64,000 nucleotides of DNA from Bacillota bacterium (GTDB lineage Bacteria; Bacillota; Limnochordia; DTU087). Location of the stretch: contig JAAZMR010000028.1 of NCBI GenBank assembly GCA_012798695.1, positions 117,142 through 181,141 on the forward strand, in the 5' to 3' direction. The notes under the pieces were generated by a model, which was not told the DNA's origin, did no database searches, and was given only the letters and a program-made list of their open reading frames with translations. Within the stretch, counting starts at the first letter, position 1. Each line of letters starts with the position of its first letter. Positions 31,385-42,288 of this stretch are shown piece by piece. Made by a program: the position numbers and the translations under genes.

Positions 31385-31987
31385 TTACTCTCCACCAGCC
31401 AGCAATTGCGCCATAGCCCTCAGGACTTCATTCTTACCCACACCCGTTTGGGCCGAGAAAATGATAGCTTCTACCCCTAGGGTTTTTTTGATCACCTTCA
31501 TGTACTGGGGCCATCTACCCCGCGCGATTTTGTCTGCCTTAGTGGCGACAACTACATAAGGGATCTCGCAACTTCGCAACCACTCGCCCATGAGCTCATC
31601 ATTACCCGTGGGTTTGTGCCGAAAATCCACTATTTGAACTACACCCACGAGCTGCTCTCTCTCTTGCAGGTAGGTCTCGATCATAGGACCCCACTTCTCA
31701 CGGACTCGCTTGGCCACCTGCGCATAGCCATACCCAGGCAAATCGATTACCCGCAGATCCCGAAACCGATAGAAATTAATGGTCTGGGTACGACCCGGCC
31801 GGGAACTGGTTCGAGCCAGATCCCGGCGATTGGCTAGGCAATTGAGCAAAGATGACTTACCCACATTAGAGCGGCCCACTAGAGCAATTTCCGGTAAGGG
31901 CAGTCCATCAGTCCTAGGATACTGGGCCGCCCTCACCGCGCTTGTTTCAAAGATGCCATCATTTAAGTTTATGAGTTTCCTATCCAT
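31385..31987 (-). CDS. engB: Ribosome biogenesis GTPase EngB/YsxC
   Basis: [40 protein letters not shown]. Confidence 0.95.
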   Translation of the reverse strand: MDRKLINLNDGIFETSAVRAAQYPRTDGLPLPEIALVGRSNVGKSSLLNCLANRRDLARTSSRPGRTQTINFYRFRDLRVIDLPGYGYAQVAKRVREKWGPMIETYLQEREQLVGVVQIVDFRHKPTGNDELMGEWLRSCEIPYVVVATKADKIARGRWPQYMKVIKKTLGVEAIIFSAQTGVGKNEVLRAMAQLLAGGE

Positions 31988-34437
31988 GGTTGCTGGCTCT
32001 CCTGTTCAAAACCTGTCGGCAAGAAAGGCATTGGCTCACGCGAGGCATCATCACCACTATCTACAGCCATCGCCATACCGGGAATCGGGGCCAGTAGTGC
32101 TTTCTCCAGAACCACATCCATATGCTCTACTGATTCGAGCTCCAGCTTCTTTTGGATGTTGGCGGGGATCTCGTCCAGGTCCTTCCGGTTTTCCATAGGC
32201 AGAAGCACCCGTTTGATTCCAGCCCTGTGAGCAGCCAGTACCTTCTCCTTGACCCCCCCAATGGGCAGTACACGACCTCGTAGAGTGATCTCCCCGGTCA
32301 TGGCCAAATCCCCTCTGACCGGACGTCCGGTTAAGGCAGAGACCAAGGCAGTTGTTATGGTAATACCTGCCGAGGGCCCGTCTTTGGGAATAGCGCCTTC
32401 TGGTACATGGATATGAATATCATGCTTCTCGTAGAAGTCTATCGGAATCCCTAGCTCGGCAGCCCGAGACCGCACGTAGCTGAGACTAGCTTGAGCAGAC
32501 TCCCGCATGACATCTCCTAGCTGACCAGTAATAATCAGTTTGCCTTTGCCAGGCATCACGCTGGCTTCGATAGCGAGAATGTCTCCCCCTACCTGGGTGT
32601 AGGCAAGGCCTGTGGCCACACCTACCTTGCTTTCCCCCTCTGACAATGTGCGCAGATAGCGGGGCGGGCCTAGATATGTCTCAACCGAGTTGACATTCAC
32701 CCTAACCGGTGGCTCTACCCCTTGCACGAGCTCTTTGGCGACTTTGCGGCAAATAGAACCCAGCTCCCTTTCCAGATTACGCACTCCTGACTCCCGGGTA
32801 TAATCGGAAATCACTTTCTGAATGGCATTATCTGATACAAGGATCTGATCTTCCTTCAGACCATTGGCTGCTACTTGCTTCCCCCAAAGGTGTCGTTTGG
32901 CGATCTCCAGTTTTTCTTCTTCAGTATAGCCTGGGATCTGAATGACTTCCATCCGGTCCAATAGAGGACGGGGGATATTGTGCATTACATTGGCCGTAGT
33001 GATAAAGAATACATTCGACAGATCGAATGGAACTTCCAGATAGTGATCAGAAAAACCGCTGTTCTGCTCGGGGTCTAGTACCTCTAAGAGAGCCGATGCC
33101 GGATCCCCACGGAAGTCCATGGTCATCTTGTCGATTTCATCGAGCAGCATCACCGGATTCTTAGAGCCGGCTTGCTTCATCGCTTGAATCACCTTACCGG
33201 GCATAGCTCCGATATAAGTGCGGCGATGCCCCCGAATCTCAGCTTCATCTCGCACACCACCCAATGAAAACCGGACAAACTTGCGATCCAGTGCCCGCGC
33301 AATTGAACGTGCCAAAGAGGTTTTCCCGACTCCGGGCGGTCCTACCAAGCAGAGAATAGGTCCCTTCATCTTCTTGGTCAAATGCCGTACCGCTAGGAAT
33401 TCCAGTATCCGCTCTTTGACCTTGTTCAAGCCATAATGATCATCATCGAGCACCTGCTTGGCCGCGGCAATATCCAACCGATCCCTGGTCTGTTTAGACC
33501 AAGGCAGCGAAGTGAGCCAATCAAGGTAAGTCCTTACGACAACTGCCTCAGCCGCCATGGGAGGCATTTTCTCCAAGCGCTCTAATTCATGCAAAGCCTG
33601 CTCCCGGGCTTGCTTGGGCAACTTCGCCTTCTCGATCTTGCGCTGAAATTCCTCCACCTCTGAGGCTACAGCATCTTTTTCGCCCAGCTCCTTTTGGATT
33701 GCTCGCATCTGTTCTCGCAAATAGTATTCCTTTTGATTCTTCTCCAGCTGCTTGCGCACCCTGACATGAATCTTCTTCTCGAGCCGGAGAATCTCCATCT
33801 CTTTGCTGAGAAGCAATACCAACTGCTCTAACCTATGCCTGGGAGAAGCGATCTCCAAAAGGTTTTGCTTATCTTCTACTGACACCATTAGTTGCGCCGC
33901 GATGGTATCAGTCAGCCTGCCTGGCTCCTCAATAGAATTTATAGCAACTATTACTTCAGAAGGCACCTTGCGAGAGAGCTTCACGTATTCTGCAAACTGA
34001 TCTTGCAGTGTCCGCATGAGTGCTTCGATCTCTGGGCCGAATTCTTCCGGTTCCACTATTTCACTCACCTGAACACGGAAGCAAGGCTCCGTCTCCAAGA
34101 ACTCATCTATCTTTACCCTATGCAGTCCCTCAATCAATACCCGAATCTGTCCCTCAGGCATCTTCAGAAGCTGCTTGATTTCCGCCAAGATGCCAATCTC
34201 ATAGATCTCGTCTACTTCGGGTTGGCTAACCTCTGGCGACTTCTGAACAGCCAGCACCAACTGACGATCCTGGGTCATAGCCTCTTCCAGAGCTCTAATG
34301 GACCTTTCCCTTCCTACATCCAAGGGAGTGATCATAAATGGAAAGACTAGCATGCCCCTGAGGGGCAGAAGTGGGTAAATGTCCTCTGCCACACCACTGG
34401 CTTCAATCATGATATCTGTCATTACCTTCACCCCCAT
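31969..34437 (-). CDS. lon: ATP-dependent protease Lon (LonA)
   Basis: [44 protein letters not shown] catalytic Ser domain. Confidence 0.96.
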   Translation of the reverse strand: MGVKVMTDIMIEASGVAEDIYPLLPLRGMLVFPFMITPLDVGRERSIRALEEAMTQDRQLVLAVQKSPEVSQPEVDEIYEIGILAEIKQLLKMPEGQIRVLIEGLHRVKIDEFLETEPCFRVQVSEIVEPEEFGPEIEALMRTLQDQFAEYVKLSRKVPSEVIVAINSIEEPGRLTDTIAAQLMVSVEDKQNLLEIASPRHRLEQLVLLLSKEMEILRLEKKIHVRVRKQLEKNQKEYYLREQMRAIQKELGEKDAVASEVEEFQRKIEKAKLPKQAREQALHELERLEKMPPMAAEAVVVRTYLDWLTSLPWSKQTRDRLDIAAAKQVLDDDHYGLNKVKERILEFLAVRHLTKKMKGPILCLVGPPGVGKTSLARSIARALDRKFVRFSLGGVRDEAEIRGHRRTYIGAMPGKVIQAMKQAGSKNPVMLLDEIDKMTMDFRGDPASALLEVLDPEQNSGFSDHYLEVPFDLSNVFFITTANVMHNIPRPLLDRMEVIQIPGYTEEEKLEIAKRHLWGKQVAANGLKEDQILVSDNAIQKVISDYTRESGVRNLERELGSICRKVAKELVQGVEPPVRVNVNSVETYLGPPRYLRTLSEGESKVGVATGLAYTQVGGDILAIEASVMPGKGKLIITGQLGDVMRESAQASLSYVRSRAAELGIPIDFYEKHDIHIHVPEGAIPKDGPSAGITITTALVSALTGRPVRGDLAMTGEITLRGRVLPIGGVKEKVLAAHRAGIKRVLLPMENRKDLDEIPANIQKKLELESVEHMDVVLEKALLAPIPGMAMAVDSGDDASREPMPFLPTGFEQESQQPWIGNS

Positions 34438-34540
34438 TGGTCATAGCTATCCTATTAATATTCTTGTCCACAGATCTGGTTCCTCCTACCAATATGATCT
34501 TCCCCTTCTAACTCCCCCATTGAAACTTAGTCCCCAACAA

Positions 34541-34568
34541 TATAAAAGAGAGCTGTTTTGAGCAGCTC
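34541..34568 (-). terminator. Intrinsic terminator downstream of lonB
   Basis: Minus strand GAGCTG-CTCAAAA-CAGCTC then TCTTTTATA. Confidence 0.55.
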
Positions 34569-34613
34569 CCTGGCTGACACACCTTGGCGCGGACTCTAAT
34601 GATCAGTATAACA

Positions 34614-36293
34614 TTAACCTGATGCGCTTAACAGCCCACTAGAAACGGCAGGTTTGGAAATCTGTGCACATTTTTCATCATCCAATAAGGAGAGAGCGAT
34701 GACCTCCTCTAGTTGCTCCACACCGTGAACAACCATGTCTTCGGTGTGATTGAAAATCGCCTGCCAATTCTCCTTGGGAACAATTGCCCGCTTGACACCG
34801 GCTAGCCTAGCCGCCTCCAGCTTGGCCGCAATCCCACCCACAGGCTTCACCAGGCCACGAATGGATACTTCCCCACTCATCGCTACTATGTTACTCACCT
34901 TCCGCCCTGTGATGGCAGAATAGATGGCGGTGACGATGGCAACACCGGCTGAGGGGCCATCCACCGGTGTACCTCCAGGAAAGTTAACGTGAATATCATA
35001 GTCTTGAGGACGCAGATGTAAGTTGTGTCGCAGTACAGTAATAACGTTATCCATGGAGCTTCTGGCCATGCTCTTTCTGCGCATGGTCCTCCCATAGCCG
35101 CCCATTTCCTCTTCTTCCATTATACCAGTGATCACGATTTGCCCTTGCCCCTGCTCTACTGGAATAGCCGTTGCCTCTACCTCGATCAGGGTGCCCATAT
35201 TCGGCCCATAGACCGCCAGCCCATTGACCAAACCCACTTGTGGAACTAGGGGAATGCTCCGTTCCGGACGTGGTGAGTATTGGCCACTATTGACCACCCA
35301 TTCAATATCGGCGCGGCTAATCTCCTTCCGCTTGCTGGTCAAGGCTAATCCTGCCGCAATCTGTACCATATTGACGGCTTCTCTACCATTAGTGGCATAC
35401 CGCTTAATCACTGCCAGCGCCTCATCAGGGAGTGCAAACTCGATCTTGTTGGCAGCATTGGCGGCGATGGTGGCGATCTCCTCCGGAGTTAATGACCGGA
35501 AAAACACCTCCAAGCATCGGGACCGAATAGCGGGCGGGATCTCGTCTGGCATGCGGGTGGTAGCCCCGACCAGCCGAAAATCAGCAGGCAGCCCCTTTTG
35601 AAAAATCTCGTGAATATGCACAGGTATGCTGCTATCCTCAGAGCTATAATAGGCGCTTTCAAAGAATACCTTCCGGTCCTCCAACACCTTCAGCAATTTG
35701 TTCATTTGGATCGGGTGTAATTCACCGATTTCATCAATAAATAAAACCCCTCCATGGGCCTTGGTTACAGCCCCTGGTTTAGGCTGGGGGATACCGGCAA
35801 CACCCAAAGGGCCGGCCCCCTGGTAAATCGGATCATGAACCGACCCCATCAAAGGGTCAGCTATGCCCCGGTCGTCAAATCGGGCAGTAGTGGCATCAAC
35901 TTCCACAAACTTGGCAGAATCCTGAAAGGGGGAGAGGGGGTTAGCTTTAGCTTCCTCCAAGACCAAGCGGGCAGCCGCTGTTTTGCCTATCCCAGGTGGC
36001 CCGTAGACGATTACGTGCTGTGGATTGGGTCCACACAGTGCAGCCCTCAGTGCCTTGAGGCCATCACTCTGTCCAATGACTTCATCAAAAGAGGCAGGGC
36101 GGGTCTTTTCTGCCAGTGGTTCGGTTAGGGAAATGGCGTTGAGACGCCTTAGTTTATCCATTTCCTTCCTGGACTCACGATCCACCGCGGATTTATTGCT
36201 TTGCTGATTGCGCAGCAGATTCCAGAAATACAGGCCGATCACTATGGCAAAAAATAGATTAATTAGTCCTAATACGCCCATCATTAACTCCAC
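34614..36293 (-). CDS. lonB: ATP-dependent protease LonB (sporulation-type)
   Basis: N-terminal TM helix, VYGPPGIGKTAAARLVLEEAK, TPVDGPSAGVAIVTAIYSAITGR. Confidence 0.92.
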   Translation of the reverse strand: MELMMGVLGLINLFFAIVIGLYFWNLLRNQQSNKSAVDRESRKEMDKLRRLNAISLTEPLAEKTRPASFDEVIGQSDGLKALRAALCGPNPQHVIVYGPPGIGKTAAARLVLEEAKANPLSPFQDSAKFVEVDATTARFDDRGIADPLMGSVHDPIYQGAGPLGVAGIPQPKPGAVTKAHGGVLFIDEIGELHPIQMNKLLKVLEDRKVFFESAYYSSEDSSIPVHIHEIFQKGLPADFRLVGATTRMPDEIPPAIRSRCLEVFFRSLTPEEIATIAANAANKIEFALPDEALAVIKRYATNGREAVNMVQIAAGLALTSKRKEISRADIEWVVNSGQYSPRPERSIPLVPQVGLVNGLAVYGPNMGTLIEVEATAIPVEQGQGQIVITGIMEEEEMGGYGRTMRRKSMARSSMDNVITVLRHNLHLRPQDYDIHVNFPGGTPVDGPSAGVAIVTAIYSAITGRKVSNIVAMSGEVSIRGLVKPVGGIAAKLEAARLAGVKRAIVPKENWQAIFNHTEDMVVHGVEQLEEVIALSLLDDEKCAQISKPAVSSGLLSASG

Positions 36294-36359
36294 CTGCCCC
36301 GCTTAAGTGGTGATTTGCACTTTCTATTATGCACAAGGGCATGGTGTTTTAACCAGGAA

Positions 36360-36378
36360 GGCCCGGAAACTCCGGGCC
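36360..36378 (-). terminator. Hairpin between clpX and lonB
   Basis: GGCCCGGA-AAC-TCCGGGCC perfect 8-bp stem; weak T-tract. Confidence 0.4.
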
Positions 36379-36414
36379 CCATTTATCCCATTACATTCGC
36401 AAAAATCCCTGTGG

Positions 36415-37668
36415 TCAAGCAGTCTCTTCAGTCAGATGCTCACGCCGAATTAGACGAGGCTGTACTTGCTTTTCGACTACTTCTTTACTCACCAAACACT
36501 TGACAATATCATCTTGTGAGGGGATTTCATACATGATATCCAACATGATGTCTTCGAGAATAGTCCTCAGCCCTCTGGCGCCGGTCTTGCGCTCCATAGC
36601 TTTGCGGGCTATAGCATCGAGAGCGTCATCATCGAAGACCAGCTCTACATCATCCATATCAAAAAACTTCTTATACTGCTTGACGAGAGCATTGCGTGGT
36701 TCTTTCAAGATGCGGACAAGAGCGTGCTCATCGAGGGCATCCAAAGCCACCACAATAGGCAACCTCCCAATAAACTCAGGGATCAACCCATATTTCAGTA
36801 GATCCTCAGGCATTACCTGACGTAAAAGCTCTCCGATCTGTTTTTCTTCCTTGGGACGGATATCCGCACCAAAACCTATGGTCTTTTGACCTGTCCGATT
36901 TTCGATGATTTTCTCCAGGCCATCGAAAGCGCCTCCACAGATAAACAGGATATTGGATGTGTCCACCTGAATAAATTCCTGATGAGGATGTTTGCGTCCA
37001 CCTTGTGGCGGCACACTCGCTACCGTCCCTTCCAGGATTTTCAGCAAAGCCTGTTGGACTCCCTCGCCAGAAACATCTCTAGTGATAGAGGGATTCTCAG
37101 ACTTACGAGCGATTTTGTCCACTTCATCAATATATACGATTCCCCGCTCCGCCTTCTCCACATCATAGTCTGCAGCCTGAATCAGCTTCAAGAGGATATT
37201 CTCCACATCTTCTCCCACATACCCTGCTTCAGTAAGCGAGGTAGCGTCGGCGATGGCAAAGGGCACATGTAGAATCCGAGCCAGAGTTTGTGCAAGCAAG
37301 GTTTTGCCACAACCCGTGGGACCCAAGAGCAAGATATTGCTCTTCTGCAACTCAACATCATCTACTTTGGAGTGGGCATTGATACGCTTATAGTGGTTGT
37401 AGACTGCCACAGCCAGGGATCTCTTGGCGAGTTCCTGACCGATCACGTACTGGTCTAATACGGCCTTGATCTCCTTGGGTTTGGGAATACTACCAAATTC
37501 GATATCCTGCTCCTCAGTTAGCTCCTCTTCGATGATCTCATTGCACAGCTCAATACACTCATCACAGATATATACCCCGGGACCCGCAATGAGTTTCTTT
37601 ACCTGTTCCTGGATCTTTCCACAGAAAGAACATTTCAGTTGGCCCTTCTCATCGCCAAACTTGAACAT
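36415..37668 (-). CDS. clpX: ATP-dependent Clp protease ATP-binding subunit ClpX
   Basis: Zinc finger [49 protein letters not shown]. Confidence 0.97.
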   Translation of the reverse strand: MFKFGDEKGQLKCSFCGKIQEQVKKLIAGPGVYICDECIELCNEIIEEELTEEQDIEFGSIPKPKEIKAVLDQYVIGQELAKRSLAVAVYNHYKRINAHSKVDDVELQKSNILLLGPTGCGKTLLAQTLARILHVPFAIADATSLTEAGYVGEDVENILLKLIQAADYDVEKAERGIVYIDEVDKIARKSENPSITRDVSGEGVQQALLKILEGTVASVPPQGGRKHPHQEFIQVDTSNILFICGGAFDGLEKIIENRTGQKTIGFGADIRPKEEKQIGELLRQVMPEDLLKYGLIPEFIGRLPIVVALDALDEHALVRILKEPRNALVKQYKKFFDMDDVELVFDDDALDAIARKAMERKTGARGLRTILEDIMLDIMYEIPSQDDIVKCLVSKEVVEKQVQPRLIRREHLTEETA

Positions 37669-37679
37669 CTTATCACCTC

Positions 37680-38282
37680 TTATTTCGATTGAAGCTCCTT
37701 GGCGTCGCTCAATATTCCGTCAATCAGGCCATATTCTTTGGCTTCTTCTGCTGACATGTAATAATTGCGATCCGTGTCCCGCTCAATGCGATCCAAAGGT
37801 TGTCCGGTATGCTTCGTCAGGATCTCATTACCAATCCTCTTCAATCGAAGGATTTCCCGAGCCTCAATCTCAATATCCGTAGCTTGGCCTCTGGTACCAC
37901 CCCAAGGTTGGTGGATCATGATCCGAGAGTATGGCAGGGCAAAGCGCTTACCTTCTGCACCAGCGGCTAGAAGCAAGGCAGCCATGCTAGCCGCCATCCC
38001 AATGCAAATAGTGGAGACATCAGGTTTAATGTACTGCATCGTATCATATATGGCAAGTCCCGAGTAGACTACACCACCAGGGCTATTGACATATAGGGAG
38101 ATATCCTTCTCCGGGTCCTCCGACTCCAGGAACAGCAATTGAGCTATTACCAGGTTCGCTACATGATCGTCAATAGGACCACCGATAAAGATAATCCTGT
38201 CTTTCAGCAAACGGGAATAGATGTCATATGCCCGTTCACCTCGATTGGTTTGCTCCACAACCATCGGAATGAGAGTACTCAT
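37680..38282 (-). CDS. clpP: ATP-dependent Clp protease proteolytic subunit
   Basis: [59 protein letters not shown]. Confidence 0.97.
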   Translation of the reverse strand: MSTLIPMVVEQTNRGERAYDIYSRLLKDRIIFIGGPIDDHVANLVIAQLLFLESEDPEKDISLYVNSPGGVVYSGLAIYDTMQYIKPDVSTICIGMAASMAALLLAAGAEGKRFALPYSRIMIHQPWGGTRGQATDIEIEAREILRLKRIGNEILTKHTGQPLDRIERDTDRNYYMSAEEAKEYGLIDGILSDAKELQSK

Positions 38283-38480
38283 AGCTTCTCACCTTCCCTT
38301 TAATCTATGCAACCGGTATCCTCCAGCACATCAGTCTTACCACTCAATATATGTTCCCCTGAACAGGTCTTTTTACACTTATTCTATTGCTGCTGACAGA
38401 TAGGGGTGCGAAAAGCCTTTTTGCCTAAAACCTTCTCCCCCCAAGGAGATGATCCCTGCTTCGGATAGCCTCGCCGATGC

Positions 38481-39845
38481 CTATTCGCCATCTTCTTCGA
38501 GCTCGGCCTCTGCACTTGCATCAGTAGACGTTTCCGGTGCAGCTTCCGGCTCATCCACTATAACTTGACTAATCTGGGCATTTTCCTTTAACAGCTCCAC
38601 AGCCTTACGGACTACCAGGCTATCCCGGAGCCTTTCTTTCTGTGCCGCCCAACGCTCACGCCTCATCACGGCATCAGGTCCTTCGCCGGACAACTCATCG
38701 ATGTGCTCATCCAGTTCTTCATCAGTAACAGTAATGGCCTCTGCGGCAACTAGGGCATCCATGACCAAGGATGTCTTGACTTCCTGCTCCGCCTCAGTGT
38801 GCATCCTTGTTTCCATTTCCTCTTCTGTTATACCGACGATTTCCAGGTATTGCTCTTGTGTCAGTCCCGAATACTGTAAGTCTCTCTTTAGATGTTCCTG
38901 TTTGTGCTCTAGTTGCCGTTGAATCATCTTATCTGGTATTTCTACACTAGAGCGCTGTACGATTTCTGCGACTAAGTCCTCTTCCAGTTTGCTTTCCGCT
39001 TCTTGCTCAGCTGTTTCCTCTAAATGGGTGCGGATATCCGCTCTAAGCTCCAATAAGGTTTCGAAATCCCCTACATCTTTGGCAAAATCGTCATTCAAGG
39101 CTGGATATCGCTTTTCCTTGATTTCCTGAATCTTTACTTCAAAGCGAGCTTCTTTACCAGCTAGATGCTCAGCCCCATAATTCTCGGGGAACGTCACCAT
39201 GACCTGTCGGGTTTCGTCAGCCTTAGCTCCAATCAGTTGTTCCTCAAATCCGGGAATGAAATAGCCTCGCCCTATCTCTAGGGTATACCCCTCAGCCGCC
39301 CCACCCGAAAAAGGTTGATCATCTATATAACCGGTGAAATCAATTACTGCGAAATCGCCGCTCTCTATGCCTGCTTTTTCACTGGTAACCAGTTCCGCAG
39401 TGCGTTCCCGCATTTCCTCCAGCACGTGATCGATATCAGCATTGGTGACTCTTTTCGTTTGCTTGGTTGCCTCAATGCCCGTATAGTCACCCAGTGTTAC
39501 CTCCGGACTTACCTCAACCGTAGCTTTAAACCTCAGGGGCTTACCGTCTTCCATTTCGAGTATATCGAGCTCCGGAGCATCGATGGGGGTGATCTCATTC
39601 TCCTTCAAAGCCTGGCCATAGGCCTCAGGGAGTAACTCATCCAGTGCCTCTTGGTACAAGACTTCACGACCTAATCTCATTTCGATCACCCGCCGGGGGG
39701 CCCTACCAGGGCGAAACCCGGGGATCCTGACCTGTCGTGCAACCTTGCGTGACGCATTTTCTAAGGCCTCTTCCACCCGCTCCTCGGCTACCTCAACCTC
39801 AAGAGCCACCTGGTTCTTACCCAGTTTCTCTACTGTGCTTTTCAT
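38481..39845 (-). CDS. tig: Trigger factor
   Basis: ARQVRIPGFRPGRAPRRVIEMRLGREVL; PPIase domain; upstream of clpP. Confidence 0.96.
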   Translation of the reverse strand: MKSTVEKLGKNQVALEVEVAEERVEEALENASRKVARQVRIPGFRPGRAPRRVIEMRLGREVLYQEALDELLPEAYGQALKENEITPIDAPELDILEMEDGKPLRFKATVEVSPEVTLGDYTGIEATKQTKRVTNADIDHVLEEMRERTAELVTSEKAGIESGDFAVIDFTGYIDDQPFSGGAAEGYTLEIGRGYFIPGFEEQLIGAKADETRQVMVTFPENYGAEHLAGKEARFEVKIQEIKEKRYPALNDDFAKDVGDFETLLELRADIRTHLEETAEQEAESKLEEDLVAEIVQRSSVEIPDKMIQRQLEHKQEHLKRDLQYSGLTQEQYLEIVGITEEEMETRMHTEAEQEVKTSLVMDALVAAEAITVTDEELDEHIDELSGEGPDAVMRRERWAAQKERLRDSLVVRKAVELLKENAQISQVIVDEPEAAPETSTDASAEAELEEDGE

Positions 39846-39997
39846 GCAATCTACCTACCTTCTCTGACTCGGCATTTAGTTTATAGAAGCAAATCGGGTG
39901 CGACAGAAGGCAGGTCCAGCTACCTTGTCTCCCTGCCCTACAGTCCCTTCTACACCTACGGGGCCGTTCCTGCCCCTACTATCTTACCCAGACAACA

Positions 39998-40047
39998 GAA
40001 AAAGCCTGTTCTTTCGGCCACAAACTCCTCAGTGGTCCTAACAGGCT
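39998..40047 (-). terminator. Intrinsic terminator of tRNA-Leu unit
   Basis: Minus strand AGCCTGTT ... AACAGGCT then TTTTC, with an inner ACCAC/GTGG pairing. Confidence 0.6.
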
Positions 40048-40109
40048 GCAGTTGGAGCAAAGACAGTATCTCAAATCCACTTTTCCCTGCACATTACCTA
40101 ATACAATAG

Positions 40110-40195
40110 TGGTGCGGGCGGAGAGATTCGAACTCTCACAGGAAAAACCCACTAGATCCTAAGTCTAGCGCGTCTGCCAGTTCCGCCACGCCCGC
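40110..40195 (-). tRNA. tRNA-Leu (anticodon TAG), CCA encoded
   Basis: GCGGGCGTGGCGGAACTGGCAGACGCGCTAGACTTAGGATCTAGTGGGTTTTTCCTGTGAGAGTTCGAATCTCTCCGCCCGCACCA: class II tRNA with variable arm. Confidence 0.96.
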
Positions 40196-40225
40196 AGAAA
40201 CTCTCATTCCACTCAAGCAACACTG

Positions 40226-40255
40226 AGTATACCATAGCAAATCGACACCCGTCAA
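40226..40255 (-). promoter_or_regulatory. SigA-type promoter of tRNA-Leu
   Basis: Minus strand TTGACG (40255-40250), 18 bp, TATACT (40231-40226). Confidence 0.65.
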
Positions 40256-40263
40256 GGTTATTT

Positions 40264-41130
40264 TTAACCTTTCACGGCTCCTGCTGTAAGCCCCTCAATG
40301 ATCTGGTTTTGGAAGATCAGAACTAATAGAATCAATGGCAGTGTTACTAAGACAGTTGCTGCCATAATCTCCCCAAACGGCTCTTGCCTCGCTATCTCTC
40401 CGGTAAACAGAGAGATCACCACTGGTACTGTTCGGGCACCAGGCTCTATGCTGGTAAACGTCAGGGCAAAGAGATATTCGTTCCACGCCGCAATGAAAGA
40501 TAAGAGCCCTGTGGTGACTAAAGCGGGTTTCGTTAACGGCAACAGAATCTTGGAAAAGGTCTGGAATGGTGTTGCCCCATCAACCTGTGCTGCTTGCATC
40601 AGTGAACTCGGCAGCCCTCTAAAGAAAGAGGCCAATACCCAAGTAGTAAACGGCAGAGTAAATATTAGATATGACAAAATCATGCCTGGTATTGCCGATA
40701 AGCTAAATTGGGTAATGACAGCATATAAGCCCGCCAACACTGTCACTTGTGGAAACATGGTCATCGCCAGAATAACGTACATGGACGTGGTTTTCCCTCT
40801 GAACCGCAATTTGCCGATGGCGAAACCAGCGAAGGAACCAAGCAGCAGAGAAATCACGGTAACAGAAACCGAAACTATCAAGCTGTTCACTAACCCTCGA
40901 GCAAATGTCGCATTCGTCAATACTGCTCTGTAGTTATCCAGGGTTGGGGCCAAGGCCCTTTCTGTAGGATGGACTGGCACCATGGTCGCTGGTGTCATCT
41001 GCAACTGTGCTTCCGTCTTTAGAGATGAATTTATCGCCCAGTAAAAAGGAAATACCAGATAGAAAATAATCAACACTAAGATGAGCCAGAAGAGACCTGT
41101 GGATATGGTATTGCGTATGGTCTTACTCAT
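40264..41130 (-). CDS. ABC sugar transporter permease, MalG type
   Basis: MQAAQVDGATPFQTFSKILLPLTKPAL EAA loop, GLTAGAVKG C-terminus; ATG at 41130 overlaps upstream stop (ORF track starts 41175). Confidence 0.92.
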   Translation of the reverse strand: MSKTIRNTISTGLFWLILVLIIFYLVFPFYWAINSSLKTEAQLQMTPATMVPVHPTERALAPTLDNYRAVLTNATFARGLVNSLIVSVSVTVISLLLGSFAGFAIGKLRFRGKTTSMYVILAMTMFPQVTVLAGLYAVITQFSLSAIPGMILSYLIFTLPFTTWVLASFFRGLPSSLMQAAQVDGATPFQTFSKILLPLTKPALVTTGLLSFIAAWNEYLFALTFTSIEPGARTVPVVISLFTGEIARQEPFGEIMAATVLVTLPLILLVLIFQNQIIEGLTAGAVKG

Positions 41131-42211
41131 CACTCTCCACCCCCAGAATGCGGATATACAGAACGGCAAACACAAAGATAAAGAGAAAGATGATCACTCC
41201 GATGGCCGACGATATCCCCATTTCTCGGTTACCGATTAACTGATAATAATTATATGTTGCCATAGAATAACGCGTTTGTGCCAACAGCACCTGAAAAACG
41301 TCAAACACTCTTAGTGCATCAAGTGTACGAAAAACGAGGGCGACTGCCAGTGTAGGCCTAAGCAAAGGCATGGTAATCTGCCAAAACTGGCGTATCTTAC
41401 CGGCCCCATCTACTTCAGCGGCTTCGTAAATATCCTGAGGGATAAGCTGCAGCCCGGCCAAGATGAGGAGCGCCATAAAAGGTGTAGTTTTCCACACGTC
41501 AACAGCAATAAGGGCAGGTAGAGCCCAGGCATCTGTCCGCAAGAACGGGATCTGGCCATTACCGATCCCCAATTTCTGAAACAAGACGTTGATGATCCCT
41601 ACTCGGGTTGGGGCCAGCATCCACTGCCACATTCTCGCTGAAACCACAGTCGGAATAGCCCAAGGGATCAACATGACCGCTCTCATGGCACCTCGAAGCT
41701 TAAACCTGCTATTCATGACTAAGGCGATAATGAGCCCTAGTATAGTCTCCAAAGCAACTGAAATAACAGTGAAAACCAATGTATTCTTGATCGCAAGAAT
41801 GAAGTCCCGATCAGATGCACCGATTACATATCGCTTGCCAAACCACGAGAACTGTGAGAGCTCTCGATAGCGAACCGGTTGCCGTGGCAAAATCTGAATG
41901 GGCCTTGCATATTCAGGCTCATGGGTTTGAGGATCAATTTTCGGCTGGCCTGTCTGATCATCAATGATGGGAGGAAGCTCCTTGATGGTCATACCTAGGA
42001 GTCTCCTGTAGTTGCCGAGACCCACAAATTCCACTTCTTCGCCAGAGGCAAACCGCTGATTAGTAAAACTGCTGTAAAATACCTTTCCCAAAGGGTAAAC
42101 GGCGATTAAAGCAATCACCACAAAAGTTGGCAGCAAAAGTAGATAAGCCAATTTCTGTTCACGTTGAACCAAAGATAGCTGTCTTTTTCTTTTCTGCCTT
42201 TCCACGCGCAA
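41123..42211 (-). CDS. ABC sugar transporter permease, MalF type, with long TM1-TM2 insertion
   Basis: YEAAEVDGAGKIRQFWQITMPLLRPTL EAA loop; insertion DDQTGQPKIDPQTHEPEYARPIQILPRQPVRYRE. Confidence 0.9.
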   Translation of the reverse strand: MRVERQKRKRQLSLVQREQKLAYLLLLPTFVVIALIAVYPLGKVFYSSFTNQRFASGEEVEFVGLGNYRRLLGMTIKELPPIIDDQTGQPKIDPQTHEPEYARPIQILPRQPVRYRELSQFSWFGKRYVIGASDRDFILAIKNTLVFTVISVALETILGLIIALVMNSRFKLRGAMRAVMLIPWAIPTVVSARMWQWMLAPTRVGIINVLFQKLGIGNGQIPFLRTDAWALPALIAVDVWKTTPFMALLILAGLQLIPQDIYEAAEVDGAGKIRQFWQITMPLLRPTLAVALVFRTLDALRVFDVFQVLLAQTRYSMATYNYYQLIGNREMGISSAIGVIIFLFIFVFAVLYIRILGVESDE

Positions 42212-42288
42212 ACCGCCCTCTCGTTCTCATTAATGAGTAACACCCGATTGGGGTGCTGCCACCCCAATCGGGAGAGTGTTCTACTCCG

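Noticed and set aside
33892-34350. Plus-strand 152-aa ORF (and many others opposite lon, typA, selB, spoIIE, tig)
   Set aside because: Antisense shadow ORFs of well-recognised genes.
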